Below are positions 36,123 through 45,094 of a stretch of 64,000 nucleotides of DNA, one piece after another (the stretch's first letter is position 1; each line of letters opens with the position of its first letter). Source of the stretch: Parerythrobacter aestuarii (GTDB lineage: Bacteria; Pseudomonadota; Alphaproteobacteria; Sphingomonadales; Sphingomonadaceae). Below the pieces are notes generated by a model. That model had not been told where the DNA came from and did no database searches. It saw only the letters and a list, made by a program, of their open reading frames with translations. The stretch covers positions 1-64,000 of the forward strand of contig NZ_JARBWD010000002.1 of assembly GCF_030140925.1 (NCBI RefSeq), given 5' to 3'. The position numbers and the translations under genes were made by a program.

Positions 36123-36157
36123 CCCCGCCGGAGGTTCGCTTCCGGCGGGGTTTTTCT
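36123..36157 (+). terminator. Rho-independent terminator of rpoC
   Basis: CCCCGCCGGA and TCCGGCGGGG pair perfectly (10 bp, 8-base loop), followed by TTTTTCTTTC, 26 bases after the rpoC stop. Confidence 0.93.
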
Positions 36158-36191
36158 TTCTCCCATCACGCGTTGGCTTCAGCCAAGCACG

Positions 36192-37322
36192 TCACGCGTA
36201 AGCCATCCGCTCCAGCGCCCCGAAAGAGTCAAGCGCGCCTTGGTCGCCGAACGGCGCCAGTTGCGACACGAACACGCCGCCCACACCTTCGGTGGGATCG
36301 ATCCAGTAGTAGCTGTTGAAGATCCCTGCCCAGGCGAGGCTGCCGGGTGAGCGGCCATTGGGTCCCCGCTCGGGATTGATCAGGAAGCCCAGGCCCCAAC
36401 CGGTGTGCATGTCAGGAAAGTTGTCGAACGGTGCGGCGAGCTCGGGCATGGCCGAGCCCATATAGCCCGCGCGCAATTCGCCGACCTGGTTGCGGCCCAT
36501 CTCAGCGACACTATCTTCGCTCAGGATGCGGTTGCCGCCCAGTTCGCCGCCGCGCAGCATCGCCTGCAGGAACCGCGCATAGTCAGGCGCGGTGGAGGTC
36601 AGCCCGCCGCCGCCACTGTCGAACTCTCCGCCGCCGAGGAACATCGGTTCAGCCACGAACCCGCCTTCGGGCTTGCGCCGGTGCACCGTAGCCGCGCCTT
36701 CCGCCGGAGCATCGAGGAAGCCGGTGTTGGCCATTTCGAGCGGCGCGAAGACATTGGCCGACATGTAGTCGCGAAGCCGCTCGCCCGTTGCGCTCTCGAT
36801 TGCCAGCCCGACCCAGTCGGTGCCAACGCTGTATTCCCAGCTGTCACCCGGATCGAACATCAGCGGCATCTTCACGCTGTCGCGCGAACCGGGCACCGGC
36901 ATTCCGGCGTGGGCATAATAGCGCAGGATCTGCGGGTGGATGAAGAAATAACCCAGCCCGGCGGTGTGCGTGAGCAAGTGGCGCAGGGTGATCGGGCGGG
37001 CGGCCGGACGCAGCTCAGGTGCGCCGCTGGCGTCGAAACCGGTCAGCACCTGAGGATCGGCCAGGTCGGGCAACACGTCATCGACCGGATCGTCGAGCGA
37101 GAGCTTGCCCTGCTCCACCAGCTGCATCGCCCCTACCGACACAAGGGCTTTGGTCATGCTGGCGATCTGGCACGGCGTGTCGAGCGTCATTGGCGTACCG
37201 TTGATGGCATCGGCATGGCCGAAGGCGTGCGTGTATCGCACTCCGTCTGCATCGACGAGCATCGCCGCTGCTCCGGGCAGGTTGGCGGCTTCGAGGGTGC
37301 GGGTGAAATCGCTGTCGTCCAT
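36192..37322 (-). CDS. Serine hydrolase of the beta-lactamase (class C/esterase) family
   Basis: 376 residues without a signal peptide, so probably cytoplasmic. The nucleophile motif is SMTK (QIASMTKALVSVGAMQLVEQGKL) and the second is YSV (WEYSVGTDWVGLAIE). The HTAGLGYFF and FSGGGGL-like (FDSGGGGLTSTAPDYARFLQAML) segments are typical of EstB/Beta-lactamase family VIII esterases. Likely reactions are ester or amide hydrolysis rather than antibiotic resistance. The ATG at MDDSDFT has GGGGAG six bases ahead and is preferred to the ATG five codons earlier. Divergent from gltX. Confidence 0.9.
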   Translation of the reverse strand: MDDSDFTRTLEAANLPGAAAMLVDADGVRYTHAFGHADAINGTPMTLDTPCQIASMTKALVSVGAMQLVEQGKLSLDDPVDDVLPDLADPQVLTGFDASGAPELRPAARPITLRHLLTHTAGLGYFFIHPQILRYYAHAGMPVPGSRDSVKMPLMFDPGDSWEYSVGTDWVGLAIESATGERLRDYMSANVFAPLEMANTGFLDAPAEGAATVHRRKPEGGFVAEPMFLGGGEFDSGGGGLTSTAPDYARFLQAMLRGGELGGNRILSEDSVAEMGRNQVGELRAGYMGSAMPELAAPFDNFPDMHTGWGLGFLINPERGPNGRSPGSLAWAGIFNSYYWIDPTEGVGGVFVSQLAPFGDQGALDSFGALERMAYA

Positions 37323-37381
37323 GGCTCTCCCCTTCATGGTTGCGCTTTGAATGTGGCGAAAATCCCGCTAGCGCAAGCGCC

Positions 37382-38731
37382 ATGGTAGCAACCCGTTTCG
37401 CCCCTTCGCCCACCGGGCGGCTCCACGTCGGCAATATTCGCACTGCGCTCCACAACTGGATGCTCGCCAAGAAGAATGGCGGCACTTTCCTGCTGCGGAT
37501 CGACGATACCGATGCCGAGCGCAGCAAAGAGGAATATGTCGAGGCCATACGTGCCGACCTTGCGTGGCTGGGTCTGGAGCCCGATGGCGAGGAGCGCCAG
37601 TCGGAGCGGCTGGAGAAATACGAAGCTGCCTTCGAGGCGCTGAAGACGGCAGGCCGTGTCTATCCCGCCTATGAGACTGCGCAGGAGCTTGAGCTCAAGC
37701 GAAAGATCCAGCTCGGGCGCGGGCTGCCACCGATCTATGATCGCGGCGCGCTCAAGCTCAGCGACGAGGAACGCGCGGCCAAGGAAGCCGAGGGCATTGC
37801 CACGCACTGGCGCTTCAAGCTCGATCATGACGAGCCGATCAGCTGGCACGATGGCGTGCGCGGTCCACAGAAATTCGATCCGGCGACGCTGTCCGACCCG
37901 GTGATCCGCCGCGCCGATGGTTCATGGCTCTACATGTTGCCAAGCGCGGTTGACGATATCGACATGGGTATTACCCATGTCCTGCGCGGCGAGGACCATG
38001 TGTCGAATACTGCCGTGCAAATTCAGATGTTTACCGCACTTTATGCTGCGCAGCATGAAGTGCAGCAAAATCCTCCAGAGCTTGCGCATGAGGCGTTGCT
38101 GGTGGGCAAGGAAGGCAAGCTCTCGAAACGGCTCGGTTCGCTTGGTTGCGACGCATTCCGCGAGAAGGGCATCGAGCCGGAAGCGATCGTAGCGATGCTG
38201 GCGCGGCTCGGCACTTCACTGCCGGTCGAGGCCATCGCGGACCGCCAATTGCTGCTCGATACATTCGATCTTTCGACCTTCGGGCGCGCTCCCGCCAAGT
38301 TCGACGATGCCGAGCTGGAGCGGGTCAATACGGCCATTGTCCATGCAATGACCTTCGATGCAGTCAAAGACCGCCTGCCCGAAGGGATCGATGCCGCCGG
38401 CTGGCATGCGATCCAGCCCAACCTCTCGACCGTCGAAGAGGCGGGTGAATGGTGGCGGCTGGTCACCGGACCCATCGAGCAGGTGGAGTTCTCGGACGAG
38501 GATCGGGAATATCTCGCCGAGGCCGCCGATGCGCTCGAATGGGGAGACGACCCGTGGCACGCGGTCACCGCCAAGCTCAAGGACAGCACGGGCCGCAAGG
38601 GCAAGGCGCTGTTCCTGCCACTGCGTAAGGCGCTTACGGGCATGAACCACGGCCCGGATATGGGCGAACTGCTGCCTCTGATTGGAGAAGAGGAGGCGCG
38701 GGCGCGGTTGAAAACCGCCGCCAATCTCTAA
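37382..38731 (+). CDS. gltX: Glutamyl-tRNA synthetase
   Basis: 449 residues, class I synthetase charging tRNA-Glu (and possibly mischarging tRNA-Gln for later amidation, as is usual in alphaproteobacteria). The HIGH-type motif is FAPSPTGRLHVGN and the KMSKS-type motif is GKLSKRLGS. RIDDTDAERSKEEY is a further family landmark. Alphaproteobacteria often have two GltX copies and this shorter form may be the second. The ATG at MVATRFAPSPTG matches the family. Confidence 0.95.
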   Translation: MVATRFAPSPTGRLHVGNIRTALHNWMLAKKNGGTFLLRIDDTDAERSKEEYVEAIRADLAWLGLEPDGEERQSERLEKYEAAFEALKTAGRVYPAYETAQELELKRKIQLGRGLPPIYDRGALKLSDEERAAKEAEGIATHWRFKLDHDEPISWHDGVRGPQKFDPATLSDPVIRRADGSWLYMLPSAVDDIDMGITHVLRGEDHVSNTAVQIQMFTALYAAQHEVQQNPPELAHEALLVGKEGKLSKRLGSLGCDAFREKGIEPEAIVAMLARLGTSLPVEAIADRQLLLDTFDLSTFGRAPAKFDDAELERVNTAIVHAMTFDAVKDRLPEGIDAAGWHAIQPNLSTVEEAGEWWRLVTGPIEQVEFSDEDREYLAEAADALEWGDDPWHAVTAKLKDSTGRKGKALFLPLRKALTGMNHGPDMGELLPLIGEEEARARLKTAANL

Positions 38732-38735
38732 TCCC

Positions 38736-38826
38736 CGTCATCCCCGCCTCCGAGCCGGGGTCCCGCTTTCTTTCAGAACCACATCGCCACCAAGAAGTGG
38801 GATCCCGGATCAAGTCCGGGATGACG
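38736..38826. repeat. REP-like palindromic intergenic repeat (GTCATCCC type)
   Basis: The 91-base element begins CGTCATCCC and ends with its complement GGGATGACG. Internal inverted segments (CCGAGCCGGGG and CCCGGATCAAGTCCGGG) give a branched hairpin. This is the dispersed palindromic element common in Sphingomonadales and other alphaproteobacteria. It lies between gltX and pyk, which converge, and may also act as a terminator. Confidence 0.7.
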
Positions 38827-38846
38827 AAGCGAGGTAGACATAGAGC

Positions 38847-40301
38847 CTACCCCTCGTACTTCTCCAGCTCATCCCCACTCAGCGTCACGATGTGCAGCAG
38901 GTTCGTGCTGCCCGGGGTCCCGAACGGCACGCCGGCCAGCGCGATCAGCTTGCTGCCCGCTTCGCCGAATCCGTGGCGCAGCGCCATGCGCTTGCCCTTG
39001 GCGATCATCTCTTCGAAGCTGCCGATATCCTTGGTCGCGACCGCATGCGCGCCCCATAGCAGGCCCATGCGCCGGGCGGTGCGCATCGACGGGGTCAGGA
39101 CCAGCATTGGCACGCTCGGTCGCTCGCGCGCGACCCGCCGGGCCGTCGAACCGCTTCCCGTGAAAACGGTAATGGCGCCAATCTTCACTGTGTCGGCAAT
39201 GGTCATGCAGGCGTGCGCCAGTGCATCGGCAGTGGTGGGATCGGGCGGTGTATCGAGCAGGCGAACCCGCTCGATATAGTCCGGATCGCGTTCCACCTGG
39301 TGCGCGATCTTGTGCATGATGGTAACGGCTTCCTCGGGCCATTCGCCGGCAGCGGTCTCTGCACTCAGCATTACTGCATCGGCCCCGTCATAGACAGCGT
39401 TGGCGACGTCGGAGACTTCGGCACGGGTCGGGGCCGGGCTTTCAATCATCGATTCCAGCATCTGCGTGGCGACAATCACCGGCTTGCCCTTGAGGCGTGC
39501 TGCGTTGACGATCTTCTTTTGCAGTGGCGGGACTTCCTGCGGCTCCAGCTCAACGCCCAGGTCTCCGCGCGCGACCATGATCCCGTCGGACATCTCGATC
39601 AGCTCGTCGAGCCGGCGCACGGCCATCGGCTTCTCGATCTTGGCGCAGAGAGCGCCCTTACCGCCCATCAACTTTCGCGCTTCGGCAAGGTCTTCGGGGC
39701 GCTGGACGAAGCTAAGCCCGATCCAGTCGGCCCCGTTCTCCATCGCGAAGGCCAGGTCCTTGCGATCCTTGCCGGTCAGCGCCGGGATTGGCACTTCGGC
39801 ATCGGGTACATTCACGCCCTTACGGTCGGAAATAACCCCGCCAACTTCGGCCGAGCAGAAGATCCGCTCGTCATCGGCCTCCTTCACCACCAGCCGGATC
39901 TTCCCGTCGTTGATCAGCAGCCGGTCGCCCTTGCTCATGAGGCCAAACAGTTCGGGATGCGGCAGTTCGACACGAGTTTCGTCGCCAGGCTCGGGATTGC
40001 GGTCGAGCGTGAAGTGGCCCGAATGGCGGATGACCGCCTTGCCGTCTTTGAATGTGCCGACCCGCAGCTTGGGCCCCTGCAGGTCGCAGAGGATGGCGAC
40101 GGGGCGGTAGAATTCGCGCTCGAGCTCGCGGATTGCCTTCATCGTTTCGGCATGGGTGGCGTGGTCGCCATGGCTCATGTTGACGCGGAAGGCGTCTGCC
40201 CCGGCCTTGAACAGGCGGCGCAACATTTCGGGATCGCGGCTGGCCGGGCCAACCGTTGCGAGGATCTTGACCTTGCGGCCACGAGGATCGAACTTTTGCA
40301 T
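38847..40301 (-). CDS. pyk: Pyruvate kinase
   Basis: 484 residues. It transfers phosphate from PEP to ADP at the end of glycolysis or the Entner-Doudoroff route. Motifs are KILATVGPASRDPEMLRRL, FRVNMSHGDHATH, KIEKPMAVRRLDELIEMSDG and ARGDLGVELEPQEVP (Mg/PEP site), then ATQMLESMIESPAPTRAEVSD. Divergent from the DUF1244 gene, with a 50-base gap. No missing catalytic residue was seen. Confidence 0.97.
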   Translation of the reverse strand: MQKFDPRGRKVKILATVGPASRDPEMLRRLFKAGADAFRVNMSHGDHATHAETMKAIRELEREFYRPVAILCDLQGPKLRVGTFKDGKAVIRHSGHFTLDRNPEPGDETRVELPHPELFGLMSKGDRLLINDGKIRLVVKEADDERIFCSAEVGGVISDRKGVNVPDAEVPIPALTGKDRKDLAFAMENGADWIGLSFVQRPEDLAEARKLMGGKGALCAKIEKPMAVRRLDELIEMSDGIMVARGDLGVELEPQEVPPLQKKIVNAARLKGKPVIVATQMLESMIESPAPTRAEVSDVANAVYDGADAVMLSAETAAGEWPEEAVTIMHKIAHQVERDPDYIERVRLLDTPPDPTTADALAHACMTIADTVKIGAITVFTGSGSTARRVARERPSVPMLVLTPSMRTARRMGLLWGAHAVATKDIGSFEEMIAKGKRMALRHGFGEAGSKLIALAGVPFGTPGSTNLLHIVTLSGDELEKYEG

Positions 40302-40351
40302 CGGGGCAACGCTATGACATAGCTGTGTTGCAACTCAAGGAATTGGTTTCA

Positions 40352-40663
40352 ATGGATACGAATGCAGACTCTCTCGACGCTTTGGACGATGCGGTTGCCG
40401 CCGCTGCCTTCCGCCGGCTGGTGCGGCACTTGCGCCATCGCCACGACGCGCAGAACATCGAGCTGATGGGGCTGGCAGGCTTCTGCCGCAATTGCCTCGC
40501 CGACTGGATTCGCGATGGGGGCTATGATGGCGACAAGGCGGCCGCGCGTGAGCTGATCCACGGCATGCCGATGGAGAGGTGGAAAGCAACCCGCCAGACC
40601 CCTGCGACCGAGGAACAGCTGGCGGCGATGGAAGCCAGCATTGCGAAGAACGCACAGGAATAA
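40352..40663 (+). CDS. DUF1244 family protein
   Basis: 103 residues of the small, all-helical DUF1244 family, found widely in alpha- and gammaproteobacteria. The conserved core is AFRRLVRHLRHRHDAQNIELMGLAGFCRNCLADWI, with a C..C pair (FCRNC) that could bind metal. The ATG chosen has AAGG upstream; an in-frame TTG nine codons earlier is less likely. Its function is not known. It precedes gapR in the same orientation. Confidence 0.9.
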   Translation: MDTNADSLDALDDAVAAAAFRRLVRHLRHRHDAQNIELMGLAGFCRNCLADWIRDGGYDGDKAAARELIHGMPMERWKATRQTPATEEQLAAMEASIAKNAQE

Positions 40664-40743
40664 TTTTCCCACCCGGTTCAATCGCGCGCGCGGTCTGGCT
40701 ATCGAGCCCCCAACTGATTCTCACCTGATTCTTGGAGACCATC

Positions 40744-40980
40744 ATGGCCGAAGCCACCGACGACCGCCTGCGCCTGCTGATCGAGCGCATCGAACGCCTC
40801 GAGGAAGAAAAGAAGGGCATCGCCGACGATATCCGCGACGTCTATGCCGAGGCCAAGGCGGTCGGCTACGACCCCAAGATCATGCGCCAGATCGTGCGCC
40901 TGCGGAAGATGAAGCCTGACGATCGCAGCGAGCAGGAAATGATCCTCGATACGTACAAGGCCGCGCTCGGGATGGGGTGA
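40744..40980 (+). CDS. gapR: DUF2312 / GapR-family nucleoid-associated protein
   Basis: 78 residues. The sequence [46 protein letters not shown] matches the DUF2312 family, whose Caulobacter member GapR encircles overtwisted DNA ahead of replication and transcription forks and stimulates topoisomerases. The heptad pattern of the first about 45 residues fits the coiled coil. It is some ten residues shorter at the N-terminus than Caulobacter GapR. The ATG with TTGGAGA ahead is used. Confidence 0.88.
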   Translation: MAEATDDRLRLLIERIERLEEEKKGIADDIRDVYAEAKAVGYDPKIMRQIVRLRKMKPDDRSEQEMILDTYKAALGMG

Positions 40981-41031
40981 TTGATGGCGAAATCCTTGAC
41001 TCGGCAAGTGATTTAACCCACTAATACACCT

Positions 41032-41283
41032 ATGCAAAAACTGATCGCACTCGCTGTCGGCCTCCTGTTGGTGCCGCTCGTCGCCGCGCTGTCTGCGCTT
41101 GTCCTGATGGTGCTCGGAGCCGCAGCTGGCTGGCTGGGCGGACTGGTGTTCCCGCAGGTCTTCGACAATATGTCGGAAATGCTGTTTGGGAAGATTGTCC
41201 CCGCATGGCAGATCGGAGCCATGTTCGGTTTCATCGGGGGCTTCTTCCGGCATTTCGGAAATCGCCGCCGCAGCAAGGCATAG
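41032..41283 (+). CDS. Small membrane protein of unknown function
   Basis: 83 residues with two hydrophobic segments (LIALAVGLLLVPLVAALSALVLMVLGAAAGWLGGLVF and WQIGAMFGFIGGFF) and a basic tail (RHFGNRRRSKA). No family was recognised. It is followed after 12 bases by the YbjQ gene with an AGGAGG site between, so the two are probably co-transcribed. Confidence 0.65.
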   Translation: MQKLIALAVGLLLVPLVAALSALVLMVLGAAAGWLGGLVFPQVFDNMSEMLFGKIVPAWQIGAMFGFIGGFFRHFGNRRRSKA

Positions 41284-41295
41284 GAGGAAGCCCGG

Positions 41296-41643
41296 ATGGC
41301 CGGCCCATGGAAAGACGCGCGCGGTGTCATCGTTACCACCACTCCCACCATCGAGGGTCAGCCGATCCAGCAGTACCTCGGCATCGTCACTGGCGAAGTG
41401 ATCGTCGGCGCGAACATCTTCCGCGACCTGTTCGCCAATATCCGCGATATCGTGGGCGGCCGTTCGGGCAGCTACGAACGGATCCTGGCCGATGCCCGCA
41501 ACCAGGCGATCGAGGAACTGCAGGCCGAATGCGCGGCGCGCGGCGGCAATGCCGTGGTCGGGATCGATCTCGATTACGAAGTCATCGGCGATACGGGCTC
41601 GATGCTGATGGTCAGCGCCAGCGGCACTGCGGTGAAGGTCTGA
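41296..41643 (+). CDS. YbjQ family (heavy-metal-binding domain) protein
   Basis: 115 residues. The YbjQ/DUF74 pattern is clear: [45 protein letters not shown], then [29 protein letters not shown]. Members form pentameric rings and are annotated as putative metal-binding proteins; the actual function is not established. AGGAGGAAGCCCGG precedes the ATG. It runs directly into the alpha/beta hydrolase gene. Confidence 0.92.
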   Translation: MAGPWKDARGVIVTTTPTIEGQPIQQYLGIVTGEVIVGANIFRDLFANIRDIVGGRSGSYERILADARNQAIEELQAECAARGGNAVVGIDLDYEVIGDTGSMLMVSASGTAVKV

Positions 41644-41648
41644 AACGC

Positions 41649-42500
41649 TTGGCCGAAGCCGTCCGTACCGAATTCACCAGCATCGACGGGCTGACGCTGG
41701 TCGGCGATGTGCTCGGGCCCGAGGGCGCGCCGCTCGTCATCCTCATGCACGGCGGCGGGCAGACCCGGCACAGCTGGGCCAAGGCGATGTATGCGCTGGC
41801 CGACGCCGGATACCGCGTCGCCAATATGGACGCGCGCGGCCATGGCGAGAGCGACTGGTCCACGAACCGCGCCTACACCATCGCCGACCGCGTCACCGAT
41901 ATCCACGCTGTCACCGATGCCATCCCGGGTCCCTATGCGCTGGTCGGTGCATCGATGGGCGGGCTGACTTCGATCCATGCCATTGGTGAGGGCGCGTGGC
42001 CACAGGCGCTGGTGTTGGTCGATATCGTCCCGCAGATGGAGCCCGAGGGCGTCACCCGCATCACCAGCTTCATGAACGCGCATCATGCTGGCTTCGCTTC
42101 GCTGGAGGACGCCGCCGATGCCGTCGCCGCCTATTACCCAGAGCGTCCGCGCCCCAAGGACCCCAGAGGCTTGATGAAGAACCTGCGCCTGCGAGAGGAC
42201 GGGCGGCTCTACTGGCATTGGGACCCGGTGATGTTCGATGTCGAGAACCCGCGCGACTTTCGCGAGCCATTGCTGCGCTCGACCGAGAGACTGGGGCACA
42301 TGCACCAGCTCCCCGTGCTGGTGGTGCGCGGCAAGCTCAGCGATATCGTCTCGGACGAAAGCATCGCCGAGTTCCAAGCGATGGTCCCCCATGCACAAGC
42401 CATCGACGTCAGCGACGCGGGCCACATGGTGGCGGGCGACAAGAACGATGCCTTCAACGCTGCTGTGTTGGCTTTCCTGCAGCAGCACCTGCCGACTTGA
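41649..42500 (+). CDS. Alpha/beta hydrolase
   Basis: About 283 residues. The fold landmarks are LVILMHGGGQTRHSW (oxyanion hole), nucleophile elbow GASMGG, the acid in VLVVRGKLSDIVSDE and the catalytic His in SDAGHMVAGD. This is the generic esterase/epoxide-hydrolase-like group; the substrate is unknown. No in-frame ATG lies near the start, and a TTG five bases after the YbjQ stop is the most likely start, giving translational coupling. An open frame reaching back 444 bases overlaps YbjQ and the membrane gene out of frame and is not part of the protein. Confidence 0.88.
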   Translation: MAEAVRTEFTSIDGLTLVGDVLGPEGAPLVILMHGGGQTRHSWAKAMYALADAGYRVANMDARGHGESDWSTNRAYTIADRVTDIHAVTDAIPGPYALVGASMGGLTSIHAIGEGAWPQALVLVDIVPQMEPEGVTRITSFMNAHHAGFASLEDAADAVAAYYPERPRPKDPRGLMKNLRLREDGRLYWHWDPVMFDVENPRDFREPLLRSTERLGHMHQLPVLVVRGKLSDIVSDESIAEFQAMVPHAQAIDVSDAGHMVAGDKNDAFNAAVLAFLQQHLPT

Positions 42501-42571
42501 CTCACAGCCGAAAAACCGCACCCGTGCGGATTGCAGGCGACGCCCCACGGCGACGCAGGAGGTCGTAGATT

Positions 42572-43105
42572 ATGAGAATCATCCCGATGCTGGCTTGTCT
42601 CGCGCTCGTCGTGCCGCAGAGTCTTGCGGCGCAAGAGAGCCTGCCTGACAAGGATGCTGTCGAGTTGCCAGCGATCACCTATGGTGACGATCCACAGGTG
42701 GCCAAGAATGGCTACAAGTTCTTCTTCTTCCACAATGCAGAGATCGGGTTTGACGATGCGCTGCTCGATTTTGCCGAGTGCCGCAGCGTGCTTGTTACCG
42801 GATCGTATTTGCCCCTGCCAGGTTTCGTACCCTGGGTGGAAGACAACAACCGCAAGGTTGCGCAGGGCGGCAACGCCTTTGGACTGGTCGGGGCCGCCAT
42901 ATCGGCCATCATCCTGCCAAAGCTGGAGCGCGGGCTGCGCAACAACAAGATGCGGCTGTGCATGGAGAGGCGCGGCTATGTGCGCTACGCGATGGATGAA
43001 GCCGCCTATGACGCGATCTGGGACGCCGAACCTGCCAAGAGCATGATCATGCAGGCCACGCTTGCCACCAACCCCGCTCCGCAAGCACCGCAGGTGACTG
43101 AATGA
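42572..43105 (+). CDS. Secreted protein of unknown function (first of a coupled pair)
   Basis: 177 residues with a signal peptide (MRIIPMLACLALVVPQSLAAQ). An internal hydrophobic stretch (NAFGLVGAAISAIILPKLERGL) could be a membrane-associated helix. Two cysteines (AECRS and LCMERRG) remain in the mature part. AGGAGG precedes the ATG by eight bases. No family was recognised. The next gene starts inside its stop codon (ATGA), so the two proteins are probably made in equal amounts and act together. Confidence 0.75.
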   Translation: MRIIPMLACLALVVPQSLAAQESLPDKDAVELPAITYGDDPQVAKNGYKFFFFHNAEIGFDDALLDFAECRSVLVTGSYLPLPGFVPWVEDNNRKVAQGGNAFGLVGAAISAIILPKLERGLRNNKMRLCMERRGYVRYAMDEAAYDAIWDAEPAKSMIMQATLATNPAPQAPQVTE

Positions 43106-43905
43106 AAACGCTGATTTCCGCTATCGTCCTGTTGCTGGCTGCCGCTCCTGCGTGGGCCAAGGATGCTGAAGGCGTCGCCAACCACACAGTGGCACCAGCT
43201 GCGCTCCAGCCTGACAAGGCCTATTTGCTGTTCGATTCGAGCCGAGCCAAGTCTGGTGTCATGAAGATTACCCATGTCTTCATGCGGGTGCCGACAGAGC
43301 CGGAGATCGCGCTCTACCGCGAGGCCAAGCGTCTGGCCTATGAAAAGGCACTGCCCAAGCTCAAGCGTAAGGCCAAGGGCGGCCCCGTCGAGAGTTTCGA
43401 GGAATTCCAGTTTTCGTGGGACGGGGTGCAAAACACCTTCGCGGTCGACATGGGCAAGCCACTGGAAGAAAGCGACACCTTCCTCGTCGAAGTCCCGCCG
43501 GGCACGTATGTGCTCTATGGGGTCGCAGTTTCCACGCGCGGTCTCGCAACCTGTAACTGCCTCGGCACGGTCAAGTTCGATGCTGCGCCCGGCACCATCA
43601 CGCGGATGGGCGCTCTGTTTGCTGACAAGGTGCATGAAGACTCGCCGGTCCCCAATCTTGAAGACAATCTTGGCAAGCAGATGTCGCAATATGGCTTCGT
43701 CCTGGGCCAGGCGTTGATCCCGGCGAAGGCCGGCGACCCGGTGCCAACAGCGATCGAAGGCTTGCCCTCGGTGCTCGCCGAATATCATCCGGTCGGAATG
43801 TTTGCCGAGCCCGGCGCGGCCAGCGTCAACCGCCTTGCACCGATCCCCGGGGTGCTCGAATATGATCGCGGTCGGGTTGTGATTCCGGAGCGGGCCGGGG
43901 AATGA
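43102..43905 (+). CDS. Secreted protein of unknown function (second of a coupled pair)
   Basis: 267 residues, signal peptide MKTLISAIVLLLAAAPAWA. The mature protein looks mostly beta (AYLLFDSSRAK, ITHVFMRVPT, TFLVEVPPGTYVLYGVAV), with a CNC motif at about residue 151. The segment FLVEVPPGTYVLYGV is like that of periplasmic or outer-membrane carbohydrate-binding folds, but no assignment is made. It overlaps the preceding gene by four bases. Confidence 0.75.
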   Translation: MKTLISAIVLLLAAAPAWAKDAEGVANHTVAPAALQPDKAYLLFDSSRAKSGVMKITHVFMRVPTEPEIALYREAKRLAYEKALPKLKRKAKGGPVESFEEFQFSWDGVQNTFAVDMGKPLEESDTFLVEVPPGTYVLYGVAVSTRGLATCNCLGTVKFDAAPGTITRMGALFADKVHEDSPVPNLEDNLGKQMSQYGFVLGQALIPAKAGDPVPTAIEGLPSVLAEYHPVGMFAEPGAASVNRLAPIPGVLEYDRGRVVIPERAGE

Positions 43906-43997
43906 CTTCAGCCTGCGGGGCATTGCACGATTGAAGCGCGGGTTCTGCTGGGCTAGGCCGCGCGCAGCATTCCATCAGCCAAACACCAAGAGTTCCC

Positions 43998-44741
43998 ATG
44001 GCAGGCCATTCCAAATTCAAGAATATTATGCACCGCAAGGGTGCGCAGGACAAGAAACGCTCCAACCTGTTTTCCAAGCTCAGCCGCGAGATCACTGTCG
44101 CGGCCAAGATGGGCACGCCCGATCCGGACATGAACCCGCGCCTCAGGCTCGCGATCAACACCGCCAAGGCGCAGTCCATGCCCAAGGACAACATCCAGCG
44201 CGCGATCGACAAGGCTTCGGCCAATGACGGCGAGAGCTACGAGAATGTGCGCTACGAGGGCTATGGCCCAGGTGGCAGCGCGATCATCGTCGAAGCGCTG
44301 ACCGACAATCGCAACCGCACTGCGACTTCGATTCGCACCGCATTCAGCAAGAACGGCGGCAACCTTGGCACTGAAGGATCGGTCGCGCATGGGTTCGAGC
44401 GGCTCGGCTACATTGAATACGGTGCCGAGGCAGGCGACGAGGAAAAGGTGCTTGAGGCAGCCCTTGAAGCCGGGGCCGAAGATATCCAGTCTTCCGAGGA
44501 CGGTCACGAGATATGGACCGCTGCCGAAGACCTGCATGAAGTCGCCACTTCGCTCGAAGCCGCGCTCGGTGAAGCCAAGGAAGTAAAGCTGGCGTGGAAG
44601 CCCAACCTGACCGTTGAGCTCGACGAAAAGGACGCCAGCACCTTGTTAAAACTGGTCGACGCGCTCGACGACGATGACGACGTCCAGACCGTCTGGGGCA
44701 ATTACGACATCTCGGACGAAGTCATGGAGAAGCTCGACTGA
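43998..44741 (+). CDS. YebC/PmpR family regulator / translation factor
   Basis: 247 residues. The start [32 protein letters not shown] is diagnostic of the family. Later [30 protein letters not shown] is typical. YebC proteins were described as transcription regulators and more recently as factors relieving ribosome stalling at proline runs. The arrangement next to ruvC is widely conserved, with a small membrane gene between them here. The stop codon overlaps the next ATG by one base. Confidence 0.96.
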   Translation: MAGHSKFKNIMHRKGAQDKKRSNLFSKLSREITVAAKMGTPDPDMNPRLRLAINTAKAQSMPKDNIQRAIDKASANDGESYENVRYEGYGPGGSAIIVEALTDNRNRTATSIRTAFSKNGGNLGTEGSVAHGFERLGYIEYGAEAGDEEKVLEAALEAGAEDIQSSEDGHEIWTAAEDLHEVATSLEAALGEAKEVKLAWKPNLTVELDEKDASTLLKLVDALDDDDDVQTVWGNYDISDEVMEKLD

Positions 44742-45091
44742 TGTGGAGTTTCGTCGCGAAGGCGCTGCTGGCCGGTGCCATGATCGCGGCGATTGCCGAA
44801 GTCGGGCGCAGGTTGCCGACAGCAGCAGCGTTGATCGCGTCGCTGCCGCTGGTCTCGATCCTGGGCATGATCTTCCTGTGGTTTTCCCGACCCGATGCCA
44901 AGAACATGGCAGTCCATGCGCAATCGACCTTCTGGTTCGTGCTGCCCAGCCTGCCGATGTTCCTCCTGATCCCGCTCATGCTGCGGCAGGGCTATGGGTT
45001 CTGGGTCTCGCTTGCGGCGGGCTGCGTGCTCACGGTCGCGCTCTACCTCGCTATGGTGCACTTCGGACCGCGGCTGGGGCTGCGGCTCTAA
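44741..45091 (+). CDS. DUF3147 membrane protein
   Basis: 116 residues with four hydrophobic segments (FVAKALLAGAMIAAIAEVG, AAALIASLPLVSILGMIFLWF, FWFVLPSLPMFLLIPLML, FWVSLAAGCVLTVALYLAMV). The LIASLPLVSILGMIFLW block is typical of DUF3147. Function unknown. Its start overlaps the yebC stop (TGATG) and ruvC follows after 3 bases, so the three genes are one translational unit. Confidence 0.85.
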   Translation: MWSFVAKALLAGAMIAAIAEVGRRLPTAAALIASLPLVSILGMIFLWFSRPDAKNMAVHAQSTFWFVLPSLPMFLLIPLMLRQGYGFWVSLAAGCVLTVALYLAMVHFGPRLGLRL

Positions 45092-45094
45092 TCC

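Noticed and set aside
41205..41648. N-terminal extension of the alpha/beta hydrolase
   Set aside because: The extension overlaps YbjQ and the membrane gene out of frame and reads as Arg-rich noise. The fold begins after the TTG at 41649.
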